This document shows, in pieces, positions 26,717 through 35,684 of a DNA stretch of 64,000 nt; position 1 is the first letter of the stretch; each line of letters opens with the position of its first letter. Origin of the DNA: Variovorax atrisoli 110B (lineage in GTDB: Bacteria; Pseudomonadota; Gammaproteobacteria; Burkholderiales; Burkholderiaceae_C). The notes under the pieces are model-generated. The model saw nothing but the letters and a program-made list of their open reading frames with translations, had not been told where the DNA came from and searched no databases. The DNA is taken from contig NZ_KB907467.1 in NCBI RefSeq assembly GCF_000382045.1, positions 45,768-109,767 of the forward strand, written 5' to 3'. Both the position numbers and the translations under genes were made by a program.

Positions 26717-26736
26717 ATCAATCGAATTAATTTGAT
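26717..26736. promoter_or_regulatory. LysR-type dyad between divergent transporter and regulator genes
   Basis: The site is ATCAA-N10-TTGAT with an AT-rich centre (TCGAATTAAT), the T-N11-A style expected for LysR recognition sites. It lies in the 88 bp gap between the EamA transporter start (26668) and the lysR start (26757). It is notably AT-rich compared with its surroundings. The assignment to this LysR is inferred from position. Confidence 0.5.
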
Positions 26737-26756
26737 GCATCTCATCAGGGAATGAA

Positions 26757-27608
26757 ATGACTCTTCCATCGCTCGATCCCGATCTGCTGAAGGCGTTCGT
26801 GGCAGTGGCCGAACACCGCTCCTTCACCCGTGCGGCGACGGCGCTGAACCGCACGCAGTCCGCAGTGAGCATGCAGGTCATGCGGCTGGAGGAGCGGGTG
26901 GGCACCGCTCTTTTCCATCGCACGAAAGTCCATGTCGAGTTGAGCCTCGCAGGCGAAAGACTGCTCGGCTACGCGCGCCGGATCCTGCAACTGGGCGACG
27001 AGGCCGTCGGCCAACTGCAGCAGCACAAGGTGGAGGGCAGGGTACGCCTGGGCGTCATGGACGACTACGGCACACACGTCATGCCGCCGGTGCTCGCGCG
27101 CTTCGCGGCCGACTATCCGCACATCCGTGTCGAAATGGAAACCGGCCTCACGGCCCGCATGCCGCAGCGCCTGGGCAAGGATTTCGACGTCGTGATCGCG
27201 ATGCATCCGCATGGCCAGGGCGGCGGCGAACTGCTTCGGCAGGAGCAGGCCGTGTGGGCCACCTCGGCCTCGCACCCGGTGGAGTTGCAGCATCCGCTGC
27301 CTGTCGCCCTCTATCCCCGGGGATGCCTGTTCCGCGAATGGGCCACCGAAGCGCTCGACAGCGCCAGGATTGCCTGGCGGCTTGCATTCGTCAGCCACGG
27401 GCTTGCGGCCGTGGAATCCATCGCAGCGCAAGGCCTGGCGGTGACGGTCGTGAAGTCAGGGACCTTTCCGGCAAGATTGCGGGCCTTGTCCGAGGCCGAG
27501 AACCTGCCGCGGCTGCCTGCGGCGGATATCCGGCTGCACCGCGCGCGCAACCTGCCCCGTGCGGCATCGCTTCTGGCCGAGCAGATCGTGCAGGCCGTCG
27601 GTCGCTGA
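26757..27608 (+). CDS. LysR-family transcriptional regulator
   Basis: The 283-residue protein has a typical N-terminal winged helix-turn-helix (residues about 8-65: LLKAFVAVAEHRSFTRAATA, LNRTQSAVSMQVMRLEERVG, TALFHRTKVHVELSLAGERL). An effector-binding domain follows (from about residue 92, VRLGVMDDYGTHVMPPVLAR). The length is slightly short for LysR (usually about 300). AGGGA precedes the ATG. It is divergent from the EamA exporter and is probably its regulator as well as its own repressor. The inducer is unknown. Confidence 0.92.
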   Translation: MTLPSLDPDLLKAFVAVAEHRSFTRAATALNRTQSAVSMQVMRLEERVGTALFHRTKVHVELSLAGERLLGYARRILQLGDEAVGQLQQHKVEGRVRLGVMDDYGTHVMPPVLARFAADYPHIRVEMETGLTARMPQRLGKDFDVVIAMHPHGQGGGELLRQEQAVWATSASHPVELQHPLPVALYPRGCLFREWATEALDSARIAWRLAFVSHGLAAVESIAAQGLAVTVVKSGTFPARLRALSEAENLPRLPAADIRLHRARNLPRAASLLAEQIVQAVGR

Positions 27609-27664
27609 GAGCAGGCCCGGAAAGGGGCGCCTTGTCGATCGGCTCCGTGCGTCTTTCGGTCGCC

Positions 27665-27679
27665 CGGAGAATTTCTCCG
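27665..27679. promoter_or_regulatory. Perfect 15 bp palindrome upstream of the TonB receptor gene
   Basis: CGGAGAA-T-TTCTCCG has perfect 7 bp arms around a single central base. It lies 95-109 bp before the TonB receptor start codon (27774) and 57 bp after the lysR stop. It may be an operator for metal- or nutrient-dependent control of the receptor. A weak terminator for lysR is the alternative, although no T-run follows. Confidence 0.4.
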
Positions 27680-27773
27680 ATCGCTCCTGGCTTTTGAATC
27701 CGATATGAAGAGGTCCCCGTATGGAAAGGAAGTCGCGCCATGGATTCGCGGCTTTTCTTCGATTGGAGCGTTG

Positions 27774-29858
27774 ATGCGAAGGCTGGCCGCCGTGTCTCAT
27801 TCAGTTTGGATCGGCATGCTGGCTGGCTGCCCTGTCGCCCATGCACAGGAAAACCATCTCCCGGAGATCCAGGTGCAAGGGCCGCGCGATGCAAGCATTG
27901 GCAGTGCCGATAGCGCGAGCGAGGGCGCGGTGGAGCGGGAGTCCTATCAGTCGCGACCGAAGCTGCGCCCGGGCGACATCGTTGAAGCGGTGCCCGGTGT
28001 GGTGGCCACTCAACACTCGGGCGACGGCAAGGCCAACCAGTATTTCCTGCGCGGCTTCAACCTCGACCACGGTACCGACTTCGCGGTCACGGTCGACGGC
28101 ATGCCGGTCAACATGCCGACGCACGGCCATGGCCAGGGCTATGCGGATCTGAACTTCCTGATTCCCGAGCTGGTGTCCGGCGTGCGCTACCGCAAGGGCC
28201 CGTACTTCGTGCACAGCGGCGATTTCTCGCTTGCGGGCAGCGCCTCACTCGACTATTTCAGCGCGCTCGATTCGCCCTTTGCCGAGATGACGGTGGGCTC
28301 GCACGGCTTCCGCCGCCTGCTGGCCGCAGGCTCGCGCACCGTGCAGGACCAGACCTGGCTCGGCGCCGTCGAACTCGAAGGCAACAGCGGCCCCTGGAAC
28401 GTGCCGGAGAAGCTGAGGAAGGCCAACGCCGTGCTGCGCTATTCGCAGGGCTCGCAGACGCGCGGCTTCAGCGTCACCGCCATGGCCTACAGCAGCCGAT
28501 GGACCTCGACCGACCAGGTGCCGCAGCGACTGATCGACAGCGGAGAACTGCAGCGCTTCGACAGCCTGAATCCGACCGACGGTGGAAAGACCCGGCGCAT
28601 CAGCCTGTCCGGCAAGTGGTTCGACAAGGGGCCAAGCGGCGATACCGAGTTCAGCGCCTACGCCATCGACTACCGCTTCGATCTGTTCTCCGATTTCACC
28701 TACTTCCTCGACAACCCGGACAACGGCGACCAGTTCGAACAGACCGACCGCCGCCGCGTCTTCGGCGCGCAGGGCTCGCACACGATGGCCAACAGGATCG
28801 CCGGTCTCGACGGTGTGCTGAGTCTGGGGGCGCAATGGCGCGGCGACCGCATCGGCGAAGTCGGCCTCTACGACACGGAGGCGCGCCGGCGCTTGGGCAC
28901 GGTGCGCAACGACAAGGTTTCGCAGGATTCGTTCGCCGTGTACGGGCAGCAGCTGGTCAGTTTCAGCGACCGTTGGCGCGGCTACGTGGGCCTGCGCGGC
29001 GACGCGCTGCGCTACGACGTCCAAGGCCGCGAGCCCGTCTTCGGCCCGCTCAACAGCGGCAGGGGGCACGACGCGCAGCTAAGCCCCAAGTTCGGTCTGG
29101 CCTTCGCGCCCACGCCGGCTCACGAGTTCTATTTCAATGCGGGCGTGGGCTTCCACAGCAACGACGTGCGCGGTGCCACCATCACCGTCGACCCGAAGAC
29201 CGGCGACGCGGCCGATCGCGTGCCTGCGCTGGTGAAAGGTCGCGGCGCGGAAGTCGGCTGGCGTTTCCAGCCCCACGAAAATCTCACGGCCACCGTGGCG
29301 CTGTGGAAGCTCGACCTGGCTTCCGAACTGGTCTACGTCGGCGACGCGGGCACCACCGAGCCGGGCCGCGCGAGCACGCGCCGCGGACTCGAGGCCACGC
29401 TGCGGTGGAACTTCGACCGCGCCTGGCGCCTCGAGGTGGACGCCGCCGTGTCGCGCGCCCGTTTCAAGGGCGTGGCGCCGGAAGGCGAGGGCAACCATGT
29501 GGACAACGCCATCGAGCGCGTGCTGGCGGCCGGCATCACCTACATCGAGGGGCCGCTGACCGCGTCATTGCGGCTGCGCTACATGGGGCCGCGCGCGCTC
29601 GATACGCTGAACGCCGTGCGCTCGCGCGCCACCACGCTGCTCAATTTTGGCGCGCGCTATGCAGTCAACCGGCAGCTCACGCTGGGATTGGACGTGTTCA
29701 ACCTGGCCGGGCGCAAGGGCAACGACATGGAGTACTACTACGCTTCGTGCACGGCGGGCGAGGTGGTCAGCGGCAGCTGCAGCGGCGGCGTGAACGACCG
29801 CCATGTGCACCCGACGGAGCCGCGCAGCGTGCGCATCAGCGCGCGGTACACCTTCTGA
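27774..29858 (+). CDS. TonB-dependent outer-membrane receptor
   Basis: The 694-residue protein has a signal peptide ending CPVAHAQ (about residue 25) and a plug domain: LRPGDIVEAVPGVVATQHSG, NQYFLRGFNLDHGTDFAVTV, then DGMPVNMPTHGHGQGYADLN. A beta-barrel follows, closed by the terminal VRISARYTF with C-terminal phenylalanine. The length fits TonB receptors. The start at 27774 (MRRLAAVSH) has GGAG at good spacing. The DGMPVN.PTH.HGQGY plug is that of receptors found next to HupE/UreJ-like proteins, and the next gene (convergent, 10 bp away) is of that type. It would import a scarce metal complex or other nutrient. Confidence 0.92.
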   Translation: MRRLAAVSHSVWIGMLAGCPVAHAQENHLPEIQVQGPRDASIGSADSASEGAVERESYQSRPKLRPGDIVEAVPGVVATQHSGDGKANQYFLRGFNLDHGTDFAVTVDGMPVNMPTHGHGQGYADLNFLIPELVSGVRYRKGPYFVHSGDFSLAGSASLDYFSALDSPFAEMTVGSHGFRRLLAAGSRTVQDQTWLGAVELEGNSGPWNVPEKLRKANAVLRYSQGSQTRGFSVTAMAYSSRWTSTDQVPQRLIDSGELQRFDSLNPTDGGKTRRISLSGKWFDKGPSGDTEFSAYAIDYRFDLFSDFTYFLDNPDNGDQFEQTDRRRVFGAQGSHTMANRIAGLDGVLSLGAQWRGDRIGEVGLYDTEARRRLGTVRNDKVSQDSFAVYGQQLVSFSDRWRGYVGLRGDALRYDVQGREPVFGPLNSGRGHDAQLSPKFGLAFAPTPAHEFYFNAGVGFHSNDVRGATITVDPKTGDAADRVPALVKGRGAEVGWRFQPHENLTATVALWKLDLASELVYVGDAGTTEPGRASTRRGLEATLRWNFDRAWRLEVDAAVSRARFKGVAPEGEGNHVDNAIERVLAAGITYIEGPLTASLRLRYMGPRALDTLNAVRSRATTLLNFGARYAVNRQLTLGLDVFNLAGRKGNDMEYYYASCTAGEVVSGSCSGGVNDRHVHPTEPRSVRISARYTF

Positions 29859-29868
29859 GCCCCGCGCT

Positions 29869-31032
29869 TCAGGCGAAAGGCAGCACCTTCACATCGAGCA
29901 CCCGCTCGCCGAGCCAGATGGCCGCCACCAGCACGGCCAGCGCCGAGCCACCGCGCAGCACCAGGACCGGATAGCGCTGCCAGTTGCGCAGCGCCAGCAA
30001 TACGACGAGCACCACGGCCACGACCATGAGCTGGCCGGCCTCCACGCCCAGGTTGAACTGCAGCAGCGCGATCACGAAATCGCGCAGCGGCAGCTCGAGC
30101 TCGGCCAGCGCCCCCGCAAAGCCGAAGCCATGAATGAGGCCGAACAGGAAGCCGAAGAGCTTTCGGCGCCCGCGCAGCACCGGATGGATGTTGTCGATGG
30201 CGGCGAGCATGATGGTGATCGCGATGCCGGGCTCAATGATGCGCGGCGAGATGGTCACGATCTTCAGCCCCGCGAGGGCCAGCGTGATCGAGTGCGCGAT
30301 GGTGAACATGGTGACGATGCCCAGCATCGGCCACACCGCCTCGCGCCAGGCGAGCACGGGCTCCCAGCCGCCGCCGCGACGGCGCAGCACGGCCGGCAGC
30401 AGCAGGCAGATCAGGAACAGGATGTGGTCATAGCCGATGAGAATGTGATGAATGCCGTCGCGAAAGAAGCTGCCGTCGGGACGCGTGGCCGTGTCCGCAG
30501 CACCCTGCGAGCCCGGCCAGGCCAGGGACACCGGTCCCGCCGACGGATCGAGCGACAGCACCACGGGCTGTGCTCCGCCCGCCGCTTCGACGCGCAGCAG
30601 GCCGCGATGCGTGGGATCGACTTCGCGGAACAGGCGGTAGTCGATGTCGAGCGCGGCGCCAGCCTCGCAATGCGCCTGCAGCTGGAGAACGAGGTAGGCA
30701 CCGTCGATGCGGTCCTCGACCGCGGGTACCTGCGCTTCAACCAGCGCGCACCGGCCCTGCTGCAGACGCAGGCGCGCGAGCGCATAGGCCCGGATGTCCG
30801 CCAACCGGGTGCGCACTTCACCCCAGCTGAGCTTCCGGTCGGCGTTGGCGTCCAGGTCGAGCATCGCGTCGAGGTCGCGCAGCGCAATGTCCCAGCGCAG
30901 GTCGATCGTGTCGCCGGTGCGCTGCAACTGCAGGTAGGCATCGCTCGCCTTGTGGGCGTGGGCCGCCGCCGACCCGAAAAGCAGCGCAGTCACCAGCAGC
31001 ACGAAGAGCGCGACGCGTTCACGGTGTTGCAT
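29869..31032 (-). CDS. HupE/UreJ-family membrane protein with N-terminal periplasmic domain
   Basis: This 387-residue protein has a signal-like first helix (ALFVLLVTALLFGSAAAHAH). A soluble region of about 150 residues follows and includes an EF-hand-like DLDANADRKLSWGEV. The C-terminal membrane half has six or seven helices: DGIHHILIGYDHILFLICLL, TIAHSITLALAGLKIVTI, FGLIHGFGFAGALAELELPL. The histidine-rich GYDH and HGFGFAG motifs identify the HupE/UreJ group, members of which move nickel or cobalt. The start at 31032 has AAGGA upstream; a further ATG at 31044 is possible. It overlaps the end of the TPR gene, so the two are probably translationally coupled. Confidence 0.9.
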   Translation of the reverse strand: MQHRERVALFVLLVTALLFGSAAAHAHKASDAYLQLQRTGDTIDLRWDIALRDLDAMLDLDANADRKLSWGEVRTRLADIRAYALARLRLQQGRCALVEAQVPAVEDRIDGAYLVLQLQAHCEAGAALDIDYRLFREVDPTHRGLLRVEAAGGAQPVVLSLDPSAGPVSLAWPGSQGAADTATRPDGSFFRDGIHHILIGYDHILFLICLLLPAVLRRRGGGWEPVLAWREAVWPMLGIVTMFTIAHSITLALAGLKIVTISPRIIEPGIAITIMLAAIDNIHPVLRGRRKLFGFLFGLIHGFGFAGALAELELPLRDFVIALLQFNLGVEAGQLMVVAVVLVVLLALRNWQRYPVLVLRGGSALAVLVAAIWLGERVLDVKVLPFA

Positions 31033-32245
31033 CGACACGGGCATCCTTCAGTCCGATCTGCTGCATCAGAGCCTTCACTTCCCCGCGGGCTGCGCTGTCA
31101 TTGGCGGCCGACGCGGCTCGCGCGAACACCAGCAGGTCGATGGGCTCGCGCTGCAGCCTGACGTTCACGCGTGCGAGTTCGAGCGCGCGCTTCGGGTCGT
31201 TCTGCACGTCGAGGGCGAACATGGCTTCTTCACGCGCATGCAGTGCGGTGGTTCCGGGGCGAAGCGCGGCTGCCTCGAAGCGCTGGCGCAGTTCTTCGGC
31301 CGCGTCGTGGGCAGCCTGGGCACTCTGGGCACTCTGGGCACTCTGGGCACCTTGGGCGCTCTTGCCGCGCGCGGCGGCGCCGGCGATGGCCAGCCGCAGC
31401 AGCACCGCGTCGCTGCGCGCCTCGTCGGCCAGCAGTTTCGGGATCTCGGCGTGGCGCCCAACGCGCTGCAGATAGTCGCTGTAGGCCAGCAGCAGATAGC
31501 CGGAGCGCTGCGCCGCCACGGCCTTGCGATAGGCCGCGTCGGCTTCTGCCTGGCGGCCCGCCAACTCCTCGACCTCGGCAAGACTGGTCAGCAGCCATTG
31601 GCGAGTCCCGGCTTTGTCTGCATCGCGCAGCGCCGGTTCCGCCAGAAGGGCCTGCAGTGCCTGTCGGGCGTCGTCGTGGTTGCCGCGCAGCCCGGCGTTC
31701 TCGGCAAGGCAGGCGACGCCGTACAGGGCCGGGCCCACCCGCCCGAGCGAGCGGCAGGCGGCATCGGATTCGTCGTAGCGCCCGCGCACGCGAAGAATGG
31801 TGGCGAGCGTGATCCAGGCCTGCGCATCGTTTGGACGTCGGGCGAGCGCCACCTTCAGGGTGGCCTCGGCGCCATCGAAGTCATGAAGGAACTGCGCGAT
31901 GGTGGCGCGCATGACCAGCACGGCGGGCGGCGTCTGTGCCGGAGGTGCGGCCTCCCAGGCCTGCAGTGCGCCCATGGCGTAACCGGCGTAACGCGCATCG
32001 CCTTGTTCACGTGCAAGTTCAAGGTAGGCCGAGGCCGCAGCGATGGCCGTAGCCTCGTCCTTCGGTCGCTGTGCCAGTTCGCGGCGCAGCCGGTGTTGCT
32101 GGCTCGACCATCCAGCGACGACGGGCAGTGTCTCCACGACCTCGTCGTCGCTCGCGGGTACGCGCGGCACCGCATGCGCCGCGAGAGCGGCCACGGCGAG
32201 CACGGCGATTGCCGCCCATGCTTTCGCGGATGCGGCCAGGCGCAT
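31019..32245 (-). CDS. Exported tetratricopeptide-repeat protein
   Basis: The 408-residue protein has an N-terminal hydrophobic export segment (AWAAIAVLAVAALAAHAV) and several TPR helices, e.g. AQAWITLATILRVRGRYDES and LAEVEELAGRQAEADAAYRK. A low-complexity stretch of repeated Ser-Ala-Gln triplets (GAQSAQSAQSAQ) is encoded by a 9 bp tandem repeat at 31316-31360. It is a protein-interaction scaffold in the periplasm or inner membrane by family. It is encoded between the small lipoprotein and the HupE-like protein in the DUF4331 block and likely assists the same envelope process. Confidence 0.85.
   Translation of the reverse strand: MRLAASAKAWAAIAVLAVAALAAHAVPRVPASDDEVVETLPVVAGWSSQQHRLRRELAQRPKDEATAIAAASAYLELAREQGDARYAGYAMGALQAWEAAPPAQTPPAVLVMRATIAQFLHDFDGAEATLKVALARRPNDAQAWITLATILRVRGRYDESDAACRSLGRVGPALYGVACLAENAGLRGNHDDARQALQALLAEPALRDADKAGTRQWLLTSLAEVEELAGRQAEADAAYRKAVAAQRSGYLLLAYSDYLQRVGRHAEIPKLLADEARSDAVLLRLAIAGAAARGKSAQGAQSAQSAQSAQAAHDAAEELRQRFEAAALRPGTTALHAREEAMFALDVQNDPKRALELARVNVRLQREPIDLLVFARAASAANDSAARGEVKALMQQIGLKDARVDATP
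31316..31360. repeat. 9 bp tandem repeat (five units) inside the TPR gene
   Basis: Units of CTGGGCACT repeat in frame: three perfect copies, then CTGGGCACC and TTGGGCGCT. Because the unit is a multiple of three, copy-number change would lengthen or shorten the Ser-Ala-Gln linker without breaking the frame. Confidence 0.8.
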
Positions 32246-32250
32246 GTCGG

Positions 32251-32553
32251 CTACTGCGTGGCGACCGGCTCTTTGGTCTCCGACGTCGGAGGCGGGTCGA
32301 AGGCCGCCACGTCGGTCGGTTCGCTCGTGTCGAGCATGGTCGCCACCATGGCCTGCACGTAGGCGACGAACAGGTCGTAGGGGTCGGCAGCCCCGGGCGG
32401 CGTGTTTTGCGGCGGGCTCTGTGGCGACGTGTTTCCGCCGACCGGCAGCGGGAACGGATAGAACCCGCCCCCGCCGCCACCTCCGCCGCCGCAGCCCGCA
32501 AGGGCCGTGGCCAGCAGCAGGGCGGCGCCAATGCGATGGATGTTCCGGTTCAT
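32251..32553 (-). CDS. Small lipoprotein with poly-glycine tract
   Basis: The 100-residue protein has a lipoprotein signal peptide (IHRIGAALLLATALAGC). The lipobox LAGC is followed by nine consecutive glycines and a short hydrophobic/proline-rich segment (FYPFPLPVGG). The C-terminal part contains a helix (DPYDLFVAYVQAMVATMLD). The start at 32553 is preferred; a longer upstream frame lacks features. It is 5 bp from the TPR gene and 13 bp from the DUF4331 gene, so it is part of that operon. The glycine tract next to the lipidated cysteine is a common flexible tether. The function is unknown. Confidence 0.8.
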   Translation of the reverse strand: MNRNIHRIGAALLLATALAGCGGGGGGGGGFYPFPLPVGGNTSPQSPPQNTPPGAADPYDLFVAYVQAMVATMLDTSEPTDVAAFDPPPTSETKEPVATQ

Positions 32554-32566
32554 GCCGTGCTCCCGT

Positions 32567-34078
32567 TCACGGTGCCGCGGCGGCGTTGACGGCGCCGGGC
32601 AGCGGGGTATTGAGGTACGGGAAAGCGGCGGGGAACTGCGACGGGCTCTGCAGCGCGCCGTCGGTGATGGCCGCACCGCCGGCCGGTGCATCGCTCGGCT
32701 TGCAGCCGACCTTGAGCGCATCGTTGGCGCCGGTCAGGACGCACAGGGCGCCCATGGCCACGCGCAGTTCGATGTCCACCACGTCGTCGCCCGGGCGGCG
32801 TCCGTTCGGGAAGCCCGCGTTGTCGCCGCCGGCCACGCCGAGGTTGCTCTGGTTTGCCATCGCGGTCGGAGCGATGCTGGTGTTCAGGCGAAGCATTTCC
32901 GAGGCCTTGACGTTGGCGGGCTTGTTCAGGCCGTCGATGCCCGTCAGGAATGCCGCGACCAGGTCGGTGCGCGGAAAGTTCGTCGGTGCGGGTGCACTGG
33001 GGTACAGCGTCTGGATCAATGCCGGCAGCGTCGGATTCGTCACGTAGGTTGCGAACTGGCCGTCGTCCATCGGCCTGGAGCTGTTGAACCTGTCCTTGTC
33101 CTTCAGGCCGATGACGACTTCGTTGACCAGCGGCATGCCCAGGCGGGAGACCTGTGCCCAGGCGCCGCCGTTGAGCGTCGTGGTGCCGTGGCCGCTCTTG
33201 GGCGGGCTGGCGATCAGTCGGCCCTGGCGCGCGCTGGCCGTGGTCCAGCCGCCGATGATCGGGCCGGTACCGCCCGCAGTGAGACAGGCGATCGGCACTT
33301 CAAGCGCCAGGGTGCTCACGTTGCGCGTGGCCAGCGTGCCTGCGCCGTAGGCGCTGGTCGAGCCGAGCGGGTTGAGGTTGATGAGGTCGAACACCTGGCC
33401 CAGCGCGACCGCGAACGGGTCCTGGCGCTGGCCCGCGAAGACGCGGCCACCCCCGGCACAGCCCGGGATGTTGATGTTGTAGATCTGCTGGGCCGCATAG
33501 GCGGCATAGCCGTTCGGGCCGCCGAAGGTCTTCTCGCCGATGTTGTCCGTCGGCCGGTCGAACACGGTGCTGCCGTTGGCCGCGTTGGTGACGGCAAACG
33601 CCTGCCCCTTGCGGCGGTCGCCGCGCACGACGGTGAGCGTGAATGTCTCGCGCAGATTGCTCGTGGCCTGGTTGGGCGCCGAGATCTGGCCGGCCTGCAC
33701 CAGCGGGATCGAGACCTGCTTGCCCGAGATCGGCAGCTGGATATCGCGCAGCGTGTTGGTGAAGCGGAACTGGAAGGTGAGGGCTTCCATGGCGCTGCCG
33801 GTGTTGTCGATGTGGATCTCGTAGAGCCCGTTCGGGTCCATCGTGAAGTAGTTGGGGCCACCGTACGGGCCCTGGTCGGGCTGGTAGTTGGCGATCAACG
33901 TCACGAAGTCCTGGCGGTTGGGCTCGTAGCTTCGGAACATGTAGAAGTCGGTGCCGTCGAGCTTGGGCATCCCGGCAATCGAGGGCGCCTCGCGGTGGCT
34001 GGAGGCGAATGCGCTGACGGCGGCGGCCGCACTGAGCGCAAGAACACAGGCATTGACAGGCGTTGGAAGCAATCTCAT
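32567..34078 (-). CDS. DUF4331-family exported protein
   Basis: The 503-residue protein has a signal peptide ending at ALSAAAAVSAFASSH. It has the DUF4331 N-terminal signature SSHREAPSIAGMPKLDGTDFYMFRS..., followed by a repeated beta-rich region ending PYLNTPLPGAVNAAAAP. The start at 34078 (MRLLPTP) has GAGGTG upstream. DUF4331 is a conserved family of uncharacterised bacterial envelope proteins. This one leads a four-gene minus-strand operon (DUF4331, lipoprotein, TPR, HupE-like) facing the TonB receptor. The association suggests a shared role in uptake or envelope assembly. The family itself gives no chemistry. Confidence 0.88.
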   Translation of the reverse strand: MRLLPTPVNACVLALSAAAAVSAFASSHREAPSIAGMPKLDGTDFYMFRSYEPNRQDFVTLIANYQPDQGPYGGPNYFTMDPNGLYEIHIDNTGSAMEALTFQFRFTNTLRDIQLPISGKQVSIPLVQAGQISAPNQATSNLRETFTLTVVRGDRRKGQAFAVTNAANGSTVFDRPTDNIGEKTFGGPNGYAAYAAQQIYNINIPGCAGGGRVFAGQRQDPFAVALGQVFDLINLNPLGSTSAYGAGTLATRNVSTLALEVPIACLTAGGTGPIIGGWTTASARQGRLIASPPKSGHGTTTLNGGAWAQVSRLGMPLVNEVVIGLKDKDRFNSSRPMDDGQFATYVTNPTLPALIQTLYPSAPAPTNFPRTDLVAAFLTGIDGLNKPANVKASEMLRLNTSIAPTAMANQSNLGVAGGDNAGFPNGRRPGDDVVDIELRVAMGALCVLTGANDALKVGCKPSDAPAGGAAITDGALQSPSQFPAAFPYLNTPLPGAVNAAAAP

Positions 34079-34376
34079 CGGCGTCACCTCGATAGTCAAA
34101 TGTTGGAATGAGCGGCAGCGACTTGCGCAAGGCGAAGCCGTGCGCACAACCCATACGCCGAGAAAGTTCGGCTGGATTCAGCGGCAACGGGATGGGTAAT
34201 CCCTGATTGCAGGGCCTGCGCTGGCCGTAAGAGGGCCTCTTTCCCCGGCGGGATGAAAGGGCGGCGAAACCTGCCTTTTGATGCAGCGATCACATCACCT
34301 TGACAGCGCGGCCGATGAACCAGCTCGGCCCGGCCTGGGCGTCCGCGAGAGCTCCGAGTCAGATTAGACTTCGCGC

Positions 34377-35021
34377 ATGCAAGACATCATTGCCGGTTTT
34401 CTCCGCTTCCAGGCGGAAGTCTTTCCCAGTCGCAAGCAGCTCTTCAAGGAACTGGCAACGAGCCAGACGCCGAAGGCGCTGTTCATCTCGTGTTCGGACA
34501 GCAGGATGGTGCCCGAGCTCGTCACCCAGCGAGAGCCCGGGGATCTGTTCGTCATCCGCAATGCGGGCAACATCGTTCCTTCCTTCGGTCCGGAGCCGGG
34601 CGGGGTCTCGGCAACGGTCGAGTTCGCCGTGTCGGCGTTGAAGGTCAGCGACATCGTGATATGCGGCCACTCCGATTGCGGTGCCATGAAGGCAATCGCG
34701 ACCTGCGCCTGCCTCGACACGATGCCTGCCGTGAAGAACTGGCTGCGCTATTCCGACGCCGCGCGGATGATCAACGAAGCGAAGCCGCACGCCGATGAAC
34801 GCTCGCGCGTGGACGGCATGGTGCGGGAAAACGTGATCGCCCAACTGAACAATCTGCGCACGCACCCGTCGGTGGCGCTGGCATTGGCCCAGGGCAAGCT
34901 GAATCTGCACGGCTGGGTCTACGACATCGGGAGCGGCTCGATCGAGGCGCTGGACATGGAAACGAACGCCTTCGTGCCGCTGGCGAGCCATCCATCGGCC
35001 AGAAAGCCGGACGGCGCCTGA
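34377..35021 (+). CDS. cynT: Beta-class carbonic anhydrase
   Basis: This 214-residue zinc enzyme has the beta-carbonic anhydrase motifs: ALFISCSDSRMVPELVT (first zinc cysteine, then the Asp-Arg dyad) and IVICGHSDCGAMKAI (zinc histidine and cysteine). The FVIRNAGNIVPSFG and GWVYDIGSGSIEAL blocks are also present. It interconverts CO2 and bicarbonate in the cytosol. The ATG at 34377 follows a GC-rich 298 bp gap that it shares divergently with the DUF4331 operon. The symbol is by family and not proof of a role in cyanate metabolism. Confidence 0.93.
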   Translation: MQDIIAGFLRFQAEVFPSRKQLFKELATSQTPKALFISCSDSRMVPELVTQREPGDLFVIRNAGNIVPSFGPEPGGVSATVEFAVSALKVSDIVICGHSDCGAMKAIATCACLDTMPAVKNWLRYSDAARMINEAKPHADERSRVDGMVRENVIAQLNNLRTHPSVALALAQGKLNLHGWVYDIGSGSIEALDMETNAFVPLASHPSARKPDGA

Positions 35022-35684
35022 CTCGCTGCCGCAAGGATGCAAGCAGTGCGCGGAGGACGATGTAGAGCGAACGCACGGGCTGCTGGATTCCTGTCAGTAG
35101 GCCGAGTGAGGCAAACATGAACGGCGATGCGCGCAACGGCAGCGGCGCCCATGCAACGGGGAGCGTGAAGCTGCTCCCGCAGAGCGCTTTGTCGTCATGG
35201 CGTCTGGGAGCCATCCACCGAAGACCTCTCGCGTGCGAGGTCGCGATACTTGTTTGCCAGTGCCCGCAGATCGGCAGCGCTGACAACTCCCCGGGATAGG
35301 TGAAGTACCGGCAAGGGAGAGACATATGCTCCCTGAAGTTTCTGCCTTGTATCCGGAGTGGCGATTCGCGCCCCGATCCACAAGACATCGAATCCGCTTA
35401 TGCGCTCAGGGCTGTGGCCGCGAGCCGATTGAAGGCAATTCTGGCGGCGGTCGAAGAAGCCAGTCGCGCATGCGGGGCCCGCTAGCATCACCCACTTGCA
35501 TGCCCCGCACGCCGAGTGCCACGGACCTCCGGCCCCCTGGGCCGCGCACCCGCTGCGGGTTACGACACCTTCCCGGTCTCGTGTTGATGGCCTGACCGTC
35601 CTGCGATCTTCGCCAAAGCGTCAGCAACTTGTTGTCGCCGGAAGGCTGGCGCAGCCGAACATGATTTTCGGGCGTGGACACCCG
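35022..35684. other. Gene-poor junction between chromosomal block and conjugation locus
   Basis: This ~660 bp stretch has no gene I can support. A 98-codon minus-strand frame (35195-35491) starts MMLAGPACATGFFDRRQNC and ends with a charged helix, but it lacks a ribosome-binding site and any motif. It contains no tRNA I can recognise and no obvious direct repeat. By position it marks the change from housekeeping-type genes to the mobile element. Confidence 0.4.

Noticed and set aside
35022..35684. Attachment site or tRNA at the left boundary of the conjugation locus
   Set aside because: No tRNA 3' end or direct repeat could be paired with another copy in the window.
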